Assembly: GCA_903873355.1 (NCBI GenBank)
Contig: CAIQOG010000157.1
Location: forward strand, 1-21,765
Reading direction: 5' to 3'
Length of the DNA: 21,765 bases
DNA from: an uncultured Bacteroidales bacterium
GTDB taxonomy: Bacteria > Bacteroidota > Bacteroidia > Bacteroidales > Paludibacteraceae
Shown here: positions 5,897-13,645 of the stretch, in pieces
Position numbering within the stretch: position 1 is the stretch's first letter
Layout of the letters: every line of letters begins with the position of its first letter
Notes under the pieces: generated by a model
Told to the model about the DNA's origin: nothing
What the model saw: the letters and a program-made list of their open reading frames with translations, nothing else
Database searches by the model: none
Made by a program: the position numbers and the translations under genes

Positions 5897-7417
5897 CTAT
5901 TTAATCAAAATCTTGTTTGTTTGAACAAGTCCGTCAACTCCGGTTATCCGAACCAGACAGACTCCTTTTGGAAGATATTTTCCCTGAATAGTTTGAATAT
6001 TCGACACTTCATATTTAGAATATACAATCTTTCCAGTCATTTCATAGACATAAATTGCAGCAATATTCCCTTCTACAACGATATTATTATCTGAATTCAG
6101 ATGAAGTTGAAAGTCATTATGAAGATTATCAGTAGGATTTTGTACAGAAGTAATGTTGTTGTATTCAAATGCACCTAAATCGGGAGCTGAACCTGAGAAA
6201 GTGTAACCTAAGTTAGTCCCTTTGTTTAGCAAATTGCTTGTTGCGGTAAGGTGTAAAAATGTCATATCAGGCAATGAACCATCAACTTTACGGGCACTCA
6301 GCATCTGCGTGTAATCCACGCTTACAAAATCAGAAGTTGCACAACTAAAACCCGAATTCCAGGTATTGTATGCCTGAGTTACCGATTTTGAACTGAAACT
6401 ATTTGAACCCTTGCTGTTTAACGAAGCACAATTTTTAATTATCAAAGTTCCATTGCTACTGTTTGAATATCCATAATTATTGCCATTGTTGTAACTTGTA
6501 CAGTTATATACTGTCATAGTTCCGTTATTGTTGTTTTGATCAAAGCCTTTTACCTGATTTGCAACTGCAATGCAATGATGAGCAGTGGCATTGTGTGCGG
6601 TATAATTTCCACCCATTTTAAATCCGTTTCCATTACCTGCATTTGGAATAATGTGATTTGCAAAGCCATCGATATAGGTTTTGTCGGTTGCATAACGAAT
6701 ATGATTAGTCATGTCAAATTGTGCCGGTCCCATATTGTAGCACCAGCAACTATCGTAAACCGTATTTCCTATTTTTTCATAACTATCCCAACCATCATCG
6801 CTGTTGCTCCACGACCGGCAACCTTTATAAGTGTTGGTGCCGGTGTTGGTATATTGTTTGTCAGCAAATCCATCTGCATTTCCTCCAATTGAACCACTGG
6901 TTTCGTAGTCAAAATTTTCATACGAATCGCAATTTAATATGTAGTTGTCACTTCCTGTTTTAAACTGAAAACCGGAATCGCAATTCCAGCGTGCAACGCA
7001 TAATTCAACAAAGTTATTACTTCCTGAAACATAAATACCATTGTCACCTGCTCCCTGAACAGTAATTCCTTTTACATGCATATAATTTCCCGATAGGTTT
7101 AAACCACGGTTGCTGCTATTATATGCCTGTGTTCGAAAATCAAACACTGGAATTTCTGATTTGTAGGCAACATAATGAATCAGATTACCCGCCGAACCAG
7201 ATTTTGAAAAAGATTGCGATGAACTGAAACTATATGATCCGCCACGAAATATAAGTGAATCGCCTGCCGCCAGTGATTTACCCACTGCTGAAGAAAAACT
7301 CAACGGACTTGCAAAAGTTCCTGTTCCTGATCCGGTTGGTGACACATAATAGGTTGTGCCAAAACCTGACAAGGATATTATTAAAAAAAAGAGAAAAAAG
7401 GAGATTGTTTTCTTCAT
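5897..7417 (-). CDS. Pectate lyase-like right-handed beta-helix protein (PL9 type) with T9SS tail
   Basis: This 506-residue exported protein is probably a polygalacturonate (pectin) lyase. Residues 1-20 are a signal peptide, followed by TTYYVSPTGSGTGTFASPLSF, the usual start of secreted beta-helix lyases. The body (30-350) is a parallel beta-helix. Motifs GGNADGFADK (D182) and WSNSDDGWDSYE (D207, D208, D211) match the calcium-binding aspartates of family 9 pectate lyases, and NGFKMGG supplies K267 as the likely catalytic base. Residues ~425-506 form a T9SS sorting domain (IYVYEMTGKIVYS, then LPKGVCLVRITG). It converges on the M23 gene. A TAATTTTG element lies at 7446-7453 in the promoter region. 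No other carbohydrate-use genes such as SusC/SusD adjoin, so it is not in an obvious polysaccharide utilisation locus. Confidence 0.82.
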   Translation of the reverse strand: MKKTISFFLFFLIISLSGFGTTYYVSPTGSGTGTFASPLSFSSAVGKSLAAGDSLIFRGGSYSFSSSQSFSKSGSAGNLIHYVAYKSEIPVFDFRTQAYNSSNRGLNLSGNYMHVKGITVQGAGDNGIYVSGSNNFVELCVARWNCDSGFQFKTGSDNYILNCDSYENFDYETSGSIGGNADGFADKQYTNTGTNTYKGCRSWSNSDDGWDSYEKIGNTVYDSCWCYNMGPAQFDMTNHIRYATDKTYIDGFANHIIPNAGNGNGFKMGGNYTAHNATAHHCIAVANQVKGFDQNNNNGTMTVYNCTSYNNGNNYGYSNSSNGTLIIKNCASLNSKGSNSFSSKSVTQAYNTWNSGFSCATSDFVSVDYTQMLSARKVDGSLPDMTFLHLTATSNLLNKGTNLGYTFSGSAPDLGAFEYNNITSVQNPTDNLHNDFQLHLNSDNNIVVEGNIAAIYVYEMTGKIVYSKYEVSNIQTIQGKYLPKGVCLVRITGVDGLVQTNKILIK

Positions 7418-7445
7418 GATTGTAATTATCAGATTTTTGATGCTG

Positions 7446-7453
7446 CAAAATTA
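7446..7453 (-). promoter_or_regulatory. -7 promoter element (TAATTTTG) of the PL9-like gene
   Basis: The minus strand reads TAATTTTGC, fitting the Bacteroidota -7 consensus TAnnTTTG, 29 bp upstream of the start codon. No clear TTG -33 element is visible, so this rests on one element. Confidence 0.5.
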
Positions 7454-7562
7454 CTTCCTATTATCATGAATGATGTGGATTTATTGGCATATCATGTGGA
7501 AATTATAATTTCTGAGTATAATCATCAGTAGAAAGTCAATGTATTTCAGTGATTTAAAATGG

Positions 7563-7596
7563 AAAAGCAGAGCAACCAACCGGCAACTCTGCTTTT
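7563..7596. terminator. 10-bp stem-loop downstream of galM
   Basis: aaaagcagag (7563-7572) pairs perfectly with ctctgctttt (7587-7596) around a 14-nt loop. It lies 46 bp past the galM stop on that strand, with A/T runs on both sides. A terminator for the galK-galM transcript is the simplest reading. Confidence 0.6.
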
Positions 7597-7604
7597 ATAT
7601 TTTT

Positions 7605-7637
7605 AGTCGGGGCACGACTTCAAGTCGTACTCCGACT
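7605..7637. repeat. REP-like hairpin of a second type after galM
   Basis: agtcgg (7605-7610) pairs with ccgact (7632-7637), and acgactt (7614-7620) with aagtcgt (7622-7628), separated by 3x3 unpaired bases. It differs in sequence from the REPs at 2970-3727. Such GTCGGGGCACGACTT-type hairpins look like a dispersed repeat; this is an impression to be tested. Confidence 0.5.
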
Positions 7638-7641
7638 GTTT

Positions 7642-8682
7642 TTATTCTACTGAAAACTTATAAATACACCATTCATCGTATTTCTGTCCAGGACGAAGTA
7701 GTGAACTTGGGAAATGCGCGATGTTTGGTGAGTTAGGGAAGCCCTGCGTTTCGAGGCAAATAGAATCCTGACGGTCATAAAGTTTACCTTCTTTACCGGT
7801 TACTTTATCCACCCAGTTGGCTGTGTAAACCTGTACTCCGGGCTGTGTGGTAATGACTTCCATTTTACGTCCTGAAGTTGGCTCGTAGACATAACCAGCC
7901 GACACACAATCACCCTGTTGTTCTTTGCGGATACACCAGTTGTTGTCAATTCCCCAGCCGGGAACAAACTCTTCGGCATCGATGCGGTCACCGATTAAAG
8001 TAGGTTTACGGAAATCGAAAGCTGTACCTGTAACCGGACGAATTTCACCTGAAGGCGCAAATGATTCATCCAACACAGTGTAGAAATCGGCATTCAGTTG
8101 CATAATGTGGTCTTTCACAGTCCCGTTTCCGGCACCTTTCAGGTTGAAGTACGAATGATTGGTCAGACCAATAACGGTTGCTTTGTCGGTTGTAGCTTCG
8201 TAGTGCATTTTGATAGCATTATCGTCGCTCAAAATGTAAGTGCAGGTAATGGTCAGATTGCCCGGATATCCTTCTTCACCGTCGGGCGAGAAAAGTTCCA
8301 GCACCAATTCCTGCTGCGAAACCGATTTTACAGTCCATACTTTTTCGTTGTAACCATGAACTCCGCCGTGCAATGAGTTAGTGCCGTTATTTATTGGCAA
8401 TGTGTATTCCACACCATCGATGCTGAATTTACCATCTTTGATACGATTGGCAAAACGTCCACAAACCGCACCGAAGTAGATTTCTTTTTCAATCACTTCG
8501 TCGAGCGTGTCGAAAGCCAGCACCACATCGTCGAATTTGCCGTTTTTATCAGGCACCATCAAGCGCAGAATCTTTGCACCGTAGTTGGTTATATCCACCG
8601 ACATGCCGTTTTTATTGAACAAGGTGTAAAGCGATACCGGTTTACCGTTCAATTCTATTTCTAATTCTTTTACTGTTTTCAT
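7642..8682 (-). CDS. galM: Aldose 1-epimerase (mutarotase)
   Basis: This 346-residue enzyme interconverts the alpha and beta anomers of galactose (and glucose), supplying alpha-D-galactose to galactokinase as the first step of the Leloir pathway. Family landmarks are in order: GRFANRI (75-81), LHGG with H105, NHSYFNL with H176 as the general acid, PGVQVYTANW (281-290) and ETQGFPNSPN with E311 as the general base. The length is normal and there is no signal peptide, so it is probably cytoplasmic. It is downstream of galK on the same strand, 90 bp away, and probably co-transcribed. The start ATG at 8682 is well placed. The gene is followed by a stem-loop terminator at 7563-7596. Confidence 0.95.
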   Translation of the reverse strand: MKTVKELEIELNGKPVSLYTLFNKNGMSVDITNYGAKILRLMVPDKNGKFDDVVLAFDTLDEVIEKEIYFGAVCGRFANRIKDGKFSIDGVEYTLPINNGTNSLHGGVHGYNEKVWTVKSVSQQELVLELFSPDGEEGYPGNLTITCTYILSDDNAIKMHYEATTDKATVIGLTNHSYFNLKGAGNGTVKDHIMQLNADFYTVLDESFAPSGEIRPVTGTAFDFRKPTLIGDRIDAEEFVPGWGIDNNWCIRKEQQGDCVSAGYVYEPTSGRKMEVITTQPGVQVYTANWVDKVTGKEGKLYDRQDSICLETQGFPNSPNIAHFPSSLLRPGQKYDEWCIYKFSVE

Positions 8683-8688
8683 TTTTGG

Positions 8689-8754
8689 GTTGATTGGTTG
8701 ATTAGTTAATCGGTTAATTAGTTGAAGAAGTCCACAACCAATTAACCAATCAAC
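8689..8754. repeat. Inverted repeat between galK and galM
   Basis: gttgattggttgattagtt (8689-8707) pairs with 8736-8754 at 17 of 19 positions, around a 28-nt spacer. The left arm also contains short direct repeats (ggtt-gattagtt, ggtt-aattagtt). It fills most of the 90-bp gap and could act as an mRNA processing or attenuation element, or mark a deletion scar. Confidence 0.55.
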
Positions 8755-8772
8755 TTAATAAACTTATTACGA

Positions 8773-9933
8773 TTAATCAATTTTACACGCTCCGTCGCCT
8801 ATTTCGGCAATGTAGAACTCAGGTTTGATGCCGATTTTTGCTTCGTAAGCAGTACCAACTTCTTTGATAAATGTATCGATAGCTTCGTCTTTTACCAATG
8901 AAACGGTACATCCGCCAAAACCACCACCGGTCATACGTGAACCGATAACTCCGTCGATTTTCCATGCTTCGGCAGCCATGCAATCCAGTTCAGGACCGGT
9001 AACTTCGTAATCGTCGCGCAAAGAAACGTGTGAAGCATTCATTAATTGACCAAACAATGTCAAATTACCTGCTTTCAATGCTTTTACCGCATCGGAAGTA
9101 CGTTGAACTTCACCAACCACGTGGCGCGCACGTTTGTGAGCTACAGGATCGGTAATGGCGGATTCGATTGATTTGAATTCTGCTTCTGTCAATTCAGCAA
9201 GGTATTTCAACGGACGAACAGTGTTGAGTTGTTCAACAGCTTTTTTGCATTCAGCCACACGTTGGTTGTAAGCACCTGAGTCTAATTTGTGAGGACTATG
9301 AGTATTTGAAATTACGATTTTCACTCCCTCTAACTTTACAGGTACGAGTTCAAATTGAAGCGTGTCGCAATTCAAATGTACTGCATGATCTTTCGCACCA
9401 TTGGCTGATACAAACTGATCCATTATACCACACATTACCAACGCAAATTCATGCTCGGCTTTCTGGCCAATCTGTGCTAACACAGTGCGGTTGAAACCTG
9501 TTCCCAATTGATCGTTGAATGCAAAAGCAGTAACTACTTCCAGTGCTGCTGACGAAGAAAGTCCTGCACCATTAGGTACATTACCCCAAATCAACATATC
9601 ATAACCCTGAGTAATAGCCACACCACGTTTTACGAACTGAGCTAAAACTCCCAGCGGATAATTAACCCACGATTTGTTGAGCGGTGTAGTAAGTTGGTCG
9701 AAACCAAGCGAAACGATTTCGGGTTGATTTAACGATTTAAAGTTCATTACTTTTTTATCGTTTTTAGTCATCAACAAATACGTTCCGAAACTCAATGCGC
9801 ATGGAAATACTGAACCACCATTATAATCGGTGTGCTCGCCAATCAGGTTTACGCGACCCGGAGAGAAATAAACGGCTTCGGCTTTCTTGCCGTAAGTTGT
9901 TTCAAAAGCTGATTTTAATTCTTGAACTGTCAT
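8773..9933 (-). CDS. galK: Galactokinase
   Basis: This 386-residue GHMP-family kinase phosphorylates alpha-D-galactose with ATP to galactose 1-phosphate in the cytoplasm. The galactokinase signature GRVNLIGEHTDYNGG (26-40) contains R27, E33, H34 and D36. The ATP-binding loop PNGAGLSSSAALEV lies at 120-133. The catalytic base is D172 in CGIMDQFVSANG, and the third GHMP motif is MTGGGFGGCTVSL near the C-terminus. The length is normal and the frame intact. It is the first gene of a minus-strand galK-galM pair, with a -7-like TAATTTTG at 9982-9989. galT, galE and a sugar transporter are not in the window; in some Bacteroides a glucose/galactose transporter gene lies between galK and galM. Confidence 0.96.
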   Translation of the reverse strand: MTVQELKSAFETTYGKKAEAVYFSPGRVNLIGEHTDYNGGSVFPCALSFGTYLLMTKNDKKVMNFKSLNQPEIVSLGFDQLTTPLNKSWVNYPLGVLAQFVKRGVAITQGYDMLIWGNVPNGAGLSSSAALEVVTAFAFNDQLGTGFNRTVLAQIGQKAEHEFALVMCGIMDQFVSANGAKDHAVHLNCDTLQFELVPVKLEGVKIVISNTHSPHKLDSGAYNQRVAECKKAVEQLNTVRPLKYLAELTEAEFKSIESAITDPVAHKRARHVVGEVQRTSDAVKALKAGNLTLFGQLMNASHVSLRDDYEVTGPELDCMAAEAWKIDGVIGSRMTGGGFGGCTVSLVKDEAIDTFIKEVGTAYEAKIGIKPEFYIAEIGDGACKID

Positions 9934-9981
9934 GATTTCTATGTTTTTTAATTGTACTTTATACAGTTATTAATTTCGGGA

Positions 9982-9989
9982 CAAAATTA
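9982..9989 (-). promoter_or_regulatory. -7 promoter element (TAATTTTG) of galK-galM
   Basis: The minus strand reads CTAATTTTGTCC, matching TAnnTTTG, 49 bp before the galK start. It would give a leader of about 45 nt. No convincing -33 TTG is seen. Confidence 0.5.
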
Positions 9990-10039
9990 GTGGAAATTAT
10001 GCGGTTTCGTTCATCAGGTATTCATGTTATTGAACATAA

Positions 10040-10091
10040 AAAGACAAGGTATTTTCTGATGTTAGAAACAATCAAAAAATACCTTGTCTTT
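10040..10091. terminator. Long stem-loop terminator after prfB
   Basis: aaagacaaggtatttt (10040-10055) pairs perfectly with 10076-10091 (16 bp) around a 20-nt loop. It lies 20 bp beyond the prfB stop on the minus strand, and A and T runs flank both arms. It separates prfB from the galK promoter. Confidence 0.8.
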
Positions 10092-10110
10092 AAAATTTCA
10101 GTTCGTAATA

Positions 10111-11218
10111 TTAATCCGGAAATTCCATCAGATACGCTTTGATAAATGCATCGATATCACCATCCATCACACCGTTTACGTTGGAAGTCTGATAATTGGT
10201 TCGGTGGTCTTTCACGCGGCGGTCATCGAACACGTAACTGCGGATTTGAGATCCCCACTCAATTTTCTTTTTACCTGCTTCAACCACTGCAGAAGCTGCA
10301 CGACGTTTTTCCAGTTCCAATTCGTAGAGTTGCGATTTGAGCAAGCGGATTGCATTGTCTTTATTCCCAAACTGCGAGCGGCTTTCAGTATTTTCAATCA
10401 CAATTTCGTCCATCAGGTTCGTTACCGGATTCATGAATTTGTAATGCAGTCGCACGCCGGTTTCCACCTTGTTTACATTCTGTCCACCCGCACCCGATGA
10501 GCGGAAAGTGTCCCACGATAACATGCCCGGATTCACTTCTATTTCAATGGTATCGTCAACCAGCGGAACTACATAAACCGAACAAAAAGAGGTCATTCGC
10601 TTTCCCTGAGCGTTGAAAGGCGATACACGCACCAGGCGATGAACACCGTTTTCGCTTTTCAGGTAGCCATAAGCCATTTCGCCTTCAATCTGCATGGTTA
10701 CGGTTTTGATTCCTGCTTCTTCACCGTCCAATAAGTTGGTAATTTCGCATTTGTAACCCTGACGTTCGCACCAGCGTTGGTACATGCGGAAAAGCATTGA
10801 TGCCCAGTCCTGAGCCTCGGTACCACCGGCACCACCCACAATTTTAATCACTGCTCCCAGCTTGTCTTCCTCGTGCGAAAGCATGTTTTTCATTTCCAGC
10901 GTTTCAATTGCCTCCAACGCATGACGATAAGCTTCATCCACCTCTTCCTCTGTCACGGCTTCTTCTTTGTAGAAATCGAAACAAAGTTGAAGTTCTTCGG
11001 CTGCGGTTTTCACTCCACTGTAGCCTTCCACCCAGTTTTTGAGTTCTTTGATTTTACGCATTTGGGCTTCGGCAGCTTTCGCGTCGTCCCAAAATCCGGG
11101 AACATGAGTTCGTAACTCTTCTTCTTCTATCTGAATTGCTTTTGAGTCGACGTCAAAGGTACCTCCTCAACGCGTTCTCGCGCTCCAACAAATCTTTTAG
11201 TTGGTCTTGTGTAATCAT
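10111..11218 (-). CDS. prfB: Peptide chain release factor 2, with programmed +1 frameshift
   Basis: RF2 releases finished proteins at UAA and UGA codons. The gene starts at ATG 11218 (MITQDQLKDLLERENALRRYL), meets an in-frame TGA at 11153-11155 after codon 21, and resumes in the +1 frame as DVDSKAIQIEEEELRTHVPGFW. The total is 368 residues, the normal RF2 length. The stop-recognition tripeptide S199-P-F201 (VRVSPFNAQG) identifies RF2, and GGQ is at 244-246 (SSGAGGQNVNKVETG). A gene call starting at 11061 would lose the first 52 residues. Frameshifting is autoregulatory: scarce RF2 lets the ribosome pause at UGA and slip. It lies 36 bp downstream of the PAP2-like gene on the same strand and is followed by a strong terminator. 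Confidence 0.95.
11152..11164 (-). promoter_or_regulatory. RF2 +1 frameshift site (AGG TAC CTT TGA C)
   Basis: On the minus strand the sequence is AGGAGG-TAC-CTT-TGA-C. CTT TGA is the classic slip codon pair: the peptidyl-tRNA on CTT moves to TTT and GAC is read next. A Shine-Dalgarno-like AGGAGG (11162-11167) stands three bases upstream of CTT, at the spacing known from E. coli prfB to push the ribosome forward. Confidence 0.92.
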
Positions 11219-11254
11219 TTTTTAGTTTATTTGGTGAGTTGATTAATTGTTGAA

Positions 11255-11860
11255 TTAAAAAAAGAAACATGGTGCGAAAACCAACGCAAATCCCATAACG
11301 AAACCAACCAACACCTGAGAAGGAGTATGAGCTTTCAGTTCGAGGCGCGAAAGGGCAACCAGTCCGGAAATAATGAGTATCACAACAAAAAGCCAAACAG
11401 GATTAATGGCAGTTCGATAGCAAACTCCGAAAATGGATGCACAGAAACCGCCCATTCCGGTAGCGTGAGCACTGATTTTCCATTTCAGATTGATAAATGC
11501 AATTGACAAAATTGACACCGTAGAACCAATACCCATGGCTACAATAAACGTAGGGAATTGTAAGGTCCGCCACATAAAAAGAGCCCAGAAAACATATGCC
11601 AGCAATGAGAAAAGATAGGGCATGGTGCGTTCTTCTTTTTTTGAGATGAACAGGTCATTAACTTCACCGCGTTTCATCAAAAGTAAAATTGGAACAGCCG
11701 GCAAAATACCCGTAAAAAGCAATGTGCCAATTATAGCCACCATCCGCCAAAATAATGGCATTACTGCAAAGATATCCATATTCATAAGCAGAATCATGGC
11801 GTAGGTTGGCATCAGCAAAGGCTGAAAAACCAGGGAAATTATTTCGTGGAACTTTTTCAT
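11255..11860 (-). CDS. PAP2-like integral membrane protein
   Basis: This 201-residue, very hydrophobic protein has about five or six membrane segments. It shows the layout of type-2 phosphatidic acid phosphatases: a basic stretch KKEERTMPY (74-82, first motif-like), SAHATG (130-135, H132 at the position of the PSGH motif) and SRLELKAHTPSQVLVG (171-186, H178 at the third motif). In the third motif the usual Asp of SRxxxxxHxxxD is Gln182, so catalysis may be altered or absent. Related enzymes dephosphorylate undecaprenyl or phospholipid pyrophosphates at the membrane. It lies between rpoN and prfB on the same strand, 36 bp from prfB, and probably shares its transcript. The superfamily call is moderate; the substrate is unknown. 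Confidence 0.65.
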   Translation of the reverse strand: MKKFHEIISLVFQPLLMPTYAMILLMNMDIFAVMPLFWRMVAIIGTLLFTGILPAVPILLLMKRGEVNDLFISKKEERTMPYLFSLLAYVFWALFMWRTLQFPTFIVAMGIGSTVSILSIAFINLKWKISAHATGMGGFCASIFGVCYRTAINPVWLFVVILIISGLVALSRLELKAHTPSQVLVGFVMGFALVFAPCFFF

Positions 11861-11877
11861 AATCTGAATTTTTTGTT

Positions 11878-11960
11878 CAACCCGCTTCGGGGTTGTTGCT
11901 TTGATTGTATTTTAGCCCCGGACTTCGTACGGGGTTATTCATATATAGTCCCTTCGGGAC
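11878..11960. repeat. Cluster of three TTCG-loop hairpins
   Basis: Three stem-loops follow one another: caaccc/gggttg (11878-11895), agccccg/cggggtt (11914-11936, one GT pair) and gtccc/gggac (11948-11960). All carry cttc or ttcg in the loop. They occupy most of the 137-bp gap between rpoN and the PAP2-like gene. The arrangement looks like a composite REP-type intergenic element. It could also lower transcription from rpoN into the next genes. Confidence 0.6.
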
Positions 11961-11997
11961 AAAACTACATACTAAAAACCGCTTACCACCGACTAAA

Positions 11998-13449
11998 TTA
12001 TACTTCTTTCCGCATTCTCGCCACCGGAATATTCAATTGTTCGCGGTATTTGGCCACGGTACGCCGTGCTACAATGTAACCTTTTGTTTTCAGTACTGCA
12101 GCTAACGTTTCATCGGTTATCGGTTTCTGTTTATCTTCATTCTCGATGCAATCCTGCAGAATTTTCTTGATTTCGCGGGTCGAAACTTCTTCGCCGGAGT
12201 CGTTGGTCATCGATTCGGAGAAAAAGTATTTCACCGGAAAAATGCCAAATTCGGTTTGGATATATTTGCTGTTGCTTACACGCGAAATAGTTGAAATATC
12301 GTATCCGGTACGGTCGGCTATATCTTTCAGAATCATAGGTTTCATATAGGTGTCGTCGCCCTCGATAAAAAATTGCTTCTGAAAATTCACGATAGCCATC
12401 ATAGTGGTCAGCAGTGTTTGCTGACGTTGTTTGATAGCGTCGATAAACCAACGCGCAGAGTCTATCTTTTGTTTCACAAACATCACCGCGTCTTTCATTT
12501 CGCGACTCTGATTTTGCTTGTTTCCGGCATAATCCTGAAACATATCGTTGTACGTGCTACTAATGCGAAGTTCGGGTATATTGCTGTTATTCAGCGAAAC
12601 AGTAAGTTGACCTTCATCGTTTTCCAGAATAAAATCGGGGACAATTGTTGTCATCGATTTCTCCAGAATATTTCCGCTCCAGGAATTTCCGGGTTTGGGA
12701 TTGAGGTGAGTGATTTCTGTCATTACTTTTTTCAGTAATACATCATCCATTTCTAACCCCTTTTGAATTTTATCGTAATGTTTCTTTGAGAACTCTTCAA
12801 AATATTCGTTGATAAGTCGTTTTGCAAGATTTACCGTTGTGGTTGATTCTTTCCGATCGAGTTGCAGCAACAGGCATTCCTGCAAATTGGAAGCACCCAC
12901 TCCGGCAGGGTCGAGTTGACGTACAAGTGCAATAACGCGAACCATTTCCTCGTCGGTGGTTTGCACACCCGCCTGAAACACAATGTCATCCACCATGGCT
13001 TCGGGAGTGCGGCGCAGGTAACCTTCGTCGTCGATATTACCAATCACGTATTCAATCAACATACGTTCATGTTCCGAAACCTGCAGCAGACCTACCTGAT
13101 CTTCGAGAAATTCGTGAAAAGTCATGCCTACCGAAAACGGGATATCCTCGTATTTGTCGTCTTTCGACGTGTTGTTGGCTTTCAGTTTGTAATCTGGGAT
13201 ATCGTCGTCCGACATATAATCATCCACTTCAAAATCATCATTATTACCGCCGTCGTCGATGCTTAAATCATCCATTTCCTCGGTTTCCTTTTCCGATTCA
13301 GCCCCTTCTTCCAATGCCGGATTTTCCTCCAGTTCCTGCCGGATGCGCTCCTCCAGCTCCAAAGTTGGCACTTCGAGCATTTTGATAACCTGAATTTGCG
13401 CAGGCGAAAGTTTCTGTTGTAATTTTTGTTGTAACTGCTGACGTAACAT
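11998..13449 (-). CDS. rpoN: RNA polymerase sigma-54 factor
   Basis: This 483-residue alternative sigma factor recognises -24/-12 promoters and needs an AAA+ activator to open them. Region I is the Gln/Leu-rich start (LRQQLQQKLQQKLSPAQIQVIKMLEVP, then LEERIRQELEENPALEEG). An acidic linker region II follows at ~50-95 (EEMDDLSIDDGGNNDDFEVDDYMSDDD, broken by other residues). The core-binding domain spans about 105-300, a helix-turn-helix ~370-410 (DISTISRVSNSKYIQTEFGIFPVKYFFSE), and the RpoN box ARRTVAKYRE is at 461-470. All parts are present and the length is normal. It is transcribed divergently from dnaG, with a TATCTTTG element at 13485-13492. No sigma-54 activator gene is in the window. Confidence 0.96.
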   Translation of the reverse strand: MLRQQLQQKLQQKLSPAQIQVIKMLEVPTLELEERIRQELEENPALEEGAESEKETEEMDDLSIDDGGNNDDFEVDDYMSDDDIPDYKLKANNTSKDDKYEDIPFSVGMTFHEFLEDQVGLLQVSEHERMLIEYVIGNIDDEGYLRRTPEAMVDDIVFQAGVQTTDEEMVRVIALVRQLDPAGVGASNLQECLLLQLDRKESTTTVNLAKRLINEYFEEFSKKHYDKIQKGLEMDDVLLKKVMTEITHLNPKPGNSWSGNILEKSMTTIVPDFILENDEGQLTVSLNNSNIPELRISSTYNDMFQDYAGNKQNQSREMKDAVMFVKQKIDSARWFIDAIKQRQQTLLTTMMAIVNFQKQFFIEGDDTYMKPMILKDIADRTGYDISTISRVSNSKYIQTEFGIFPVKYFFSESMTNDSGEEVSTREIKKILQDCIENEDKQKPITDETLAAVLKTKGYIVARRTVAKYREQLNIPVARMRKEV

Positions 13450-13484
13450 AAATCAAAAATCGGCTACTGACCAATAATTCAGCG

Positions 13485-13492
13485 CAAAGATA
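13485..13492 (-). promoter_or_regulatory. -7 promoter element (TATCTTTG) of rpoN
   Basis: The minus strand reads CCTATCTTTGCGC, a very good match to the Bacteroidota TAnnTTTG element, 36 bp before the rpoN start. A -33 element is not obvious. Confidence 0.6.
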
Positions 13493-13580
13493 GGTTTTTT
13501 TGAGGAGAAAAGAAAGGAAAGAGCTTATACAAACAACAATATTTAATTATCTCGATACCCTTTTTTCAGAATAAAATCCG

Positions 13581-13588
13581 TAGTTTTG
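13581..13588 (+). promoter_or_regulatory. -7 promoter element (TAGTTTTG) of dnaG
   Basis: TAGTTTTG fits TAnnTTTG and lies 58 bp before the dnaG ATG, giving a leader of about 50 nt. No clear TTG is seen at the -33 position. It faces away from the rpoN element 89 bp to the left. Confidence 0.5.
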
Positions 13589-13645
13589 TAATCAAATTTT
13601 TCATATCGTAGTAGAGACCTTGCATGCAACGTATCTACAAAAAAA

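Noticed and set aside
10111..11061. prfB starting at ATG 11061
   Set aside because: That start drops 52 residues; the true start is 11218 with a +1 frameshift at the TGA at 11153.
11127..11396. 89-codon minus-strand frame overlapping the prfB start
   Set aside because: It is a shadow frame across the PAP2-like and prfB genes, with no domain and a Cys/Phe-rich nonsense composition.
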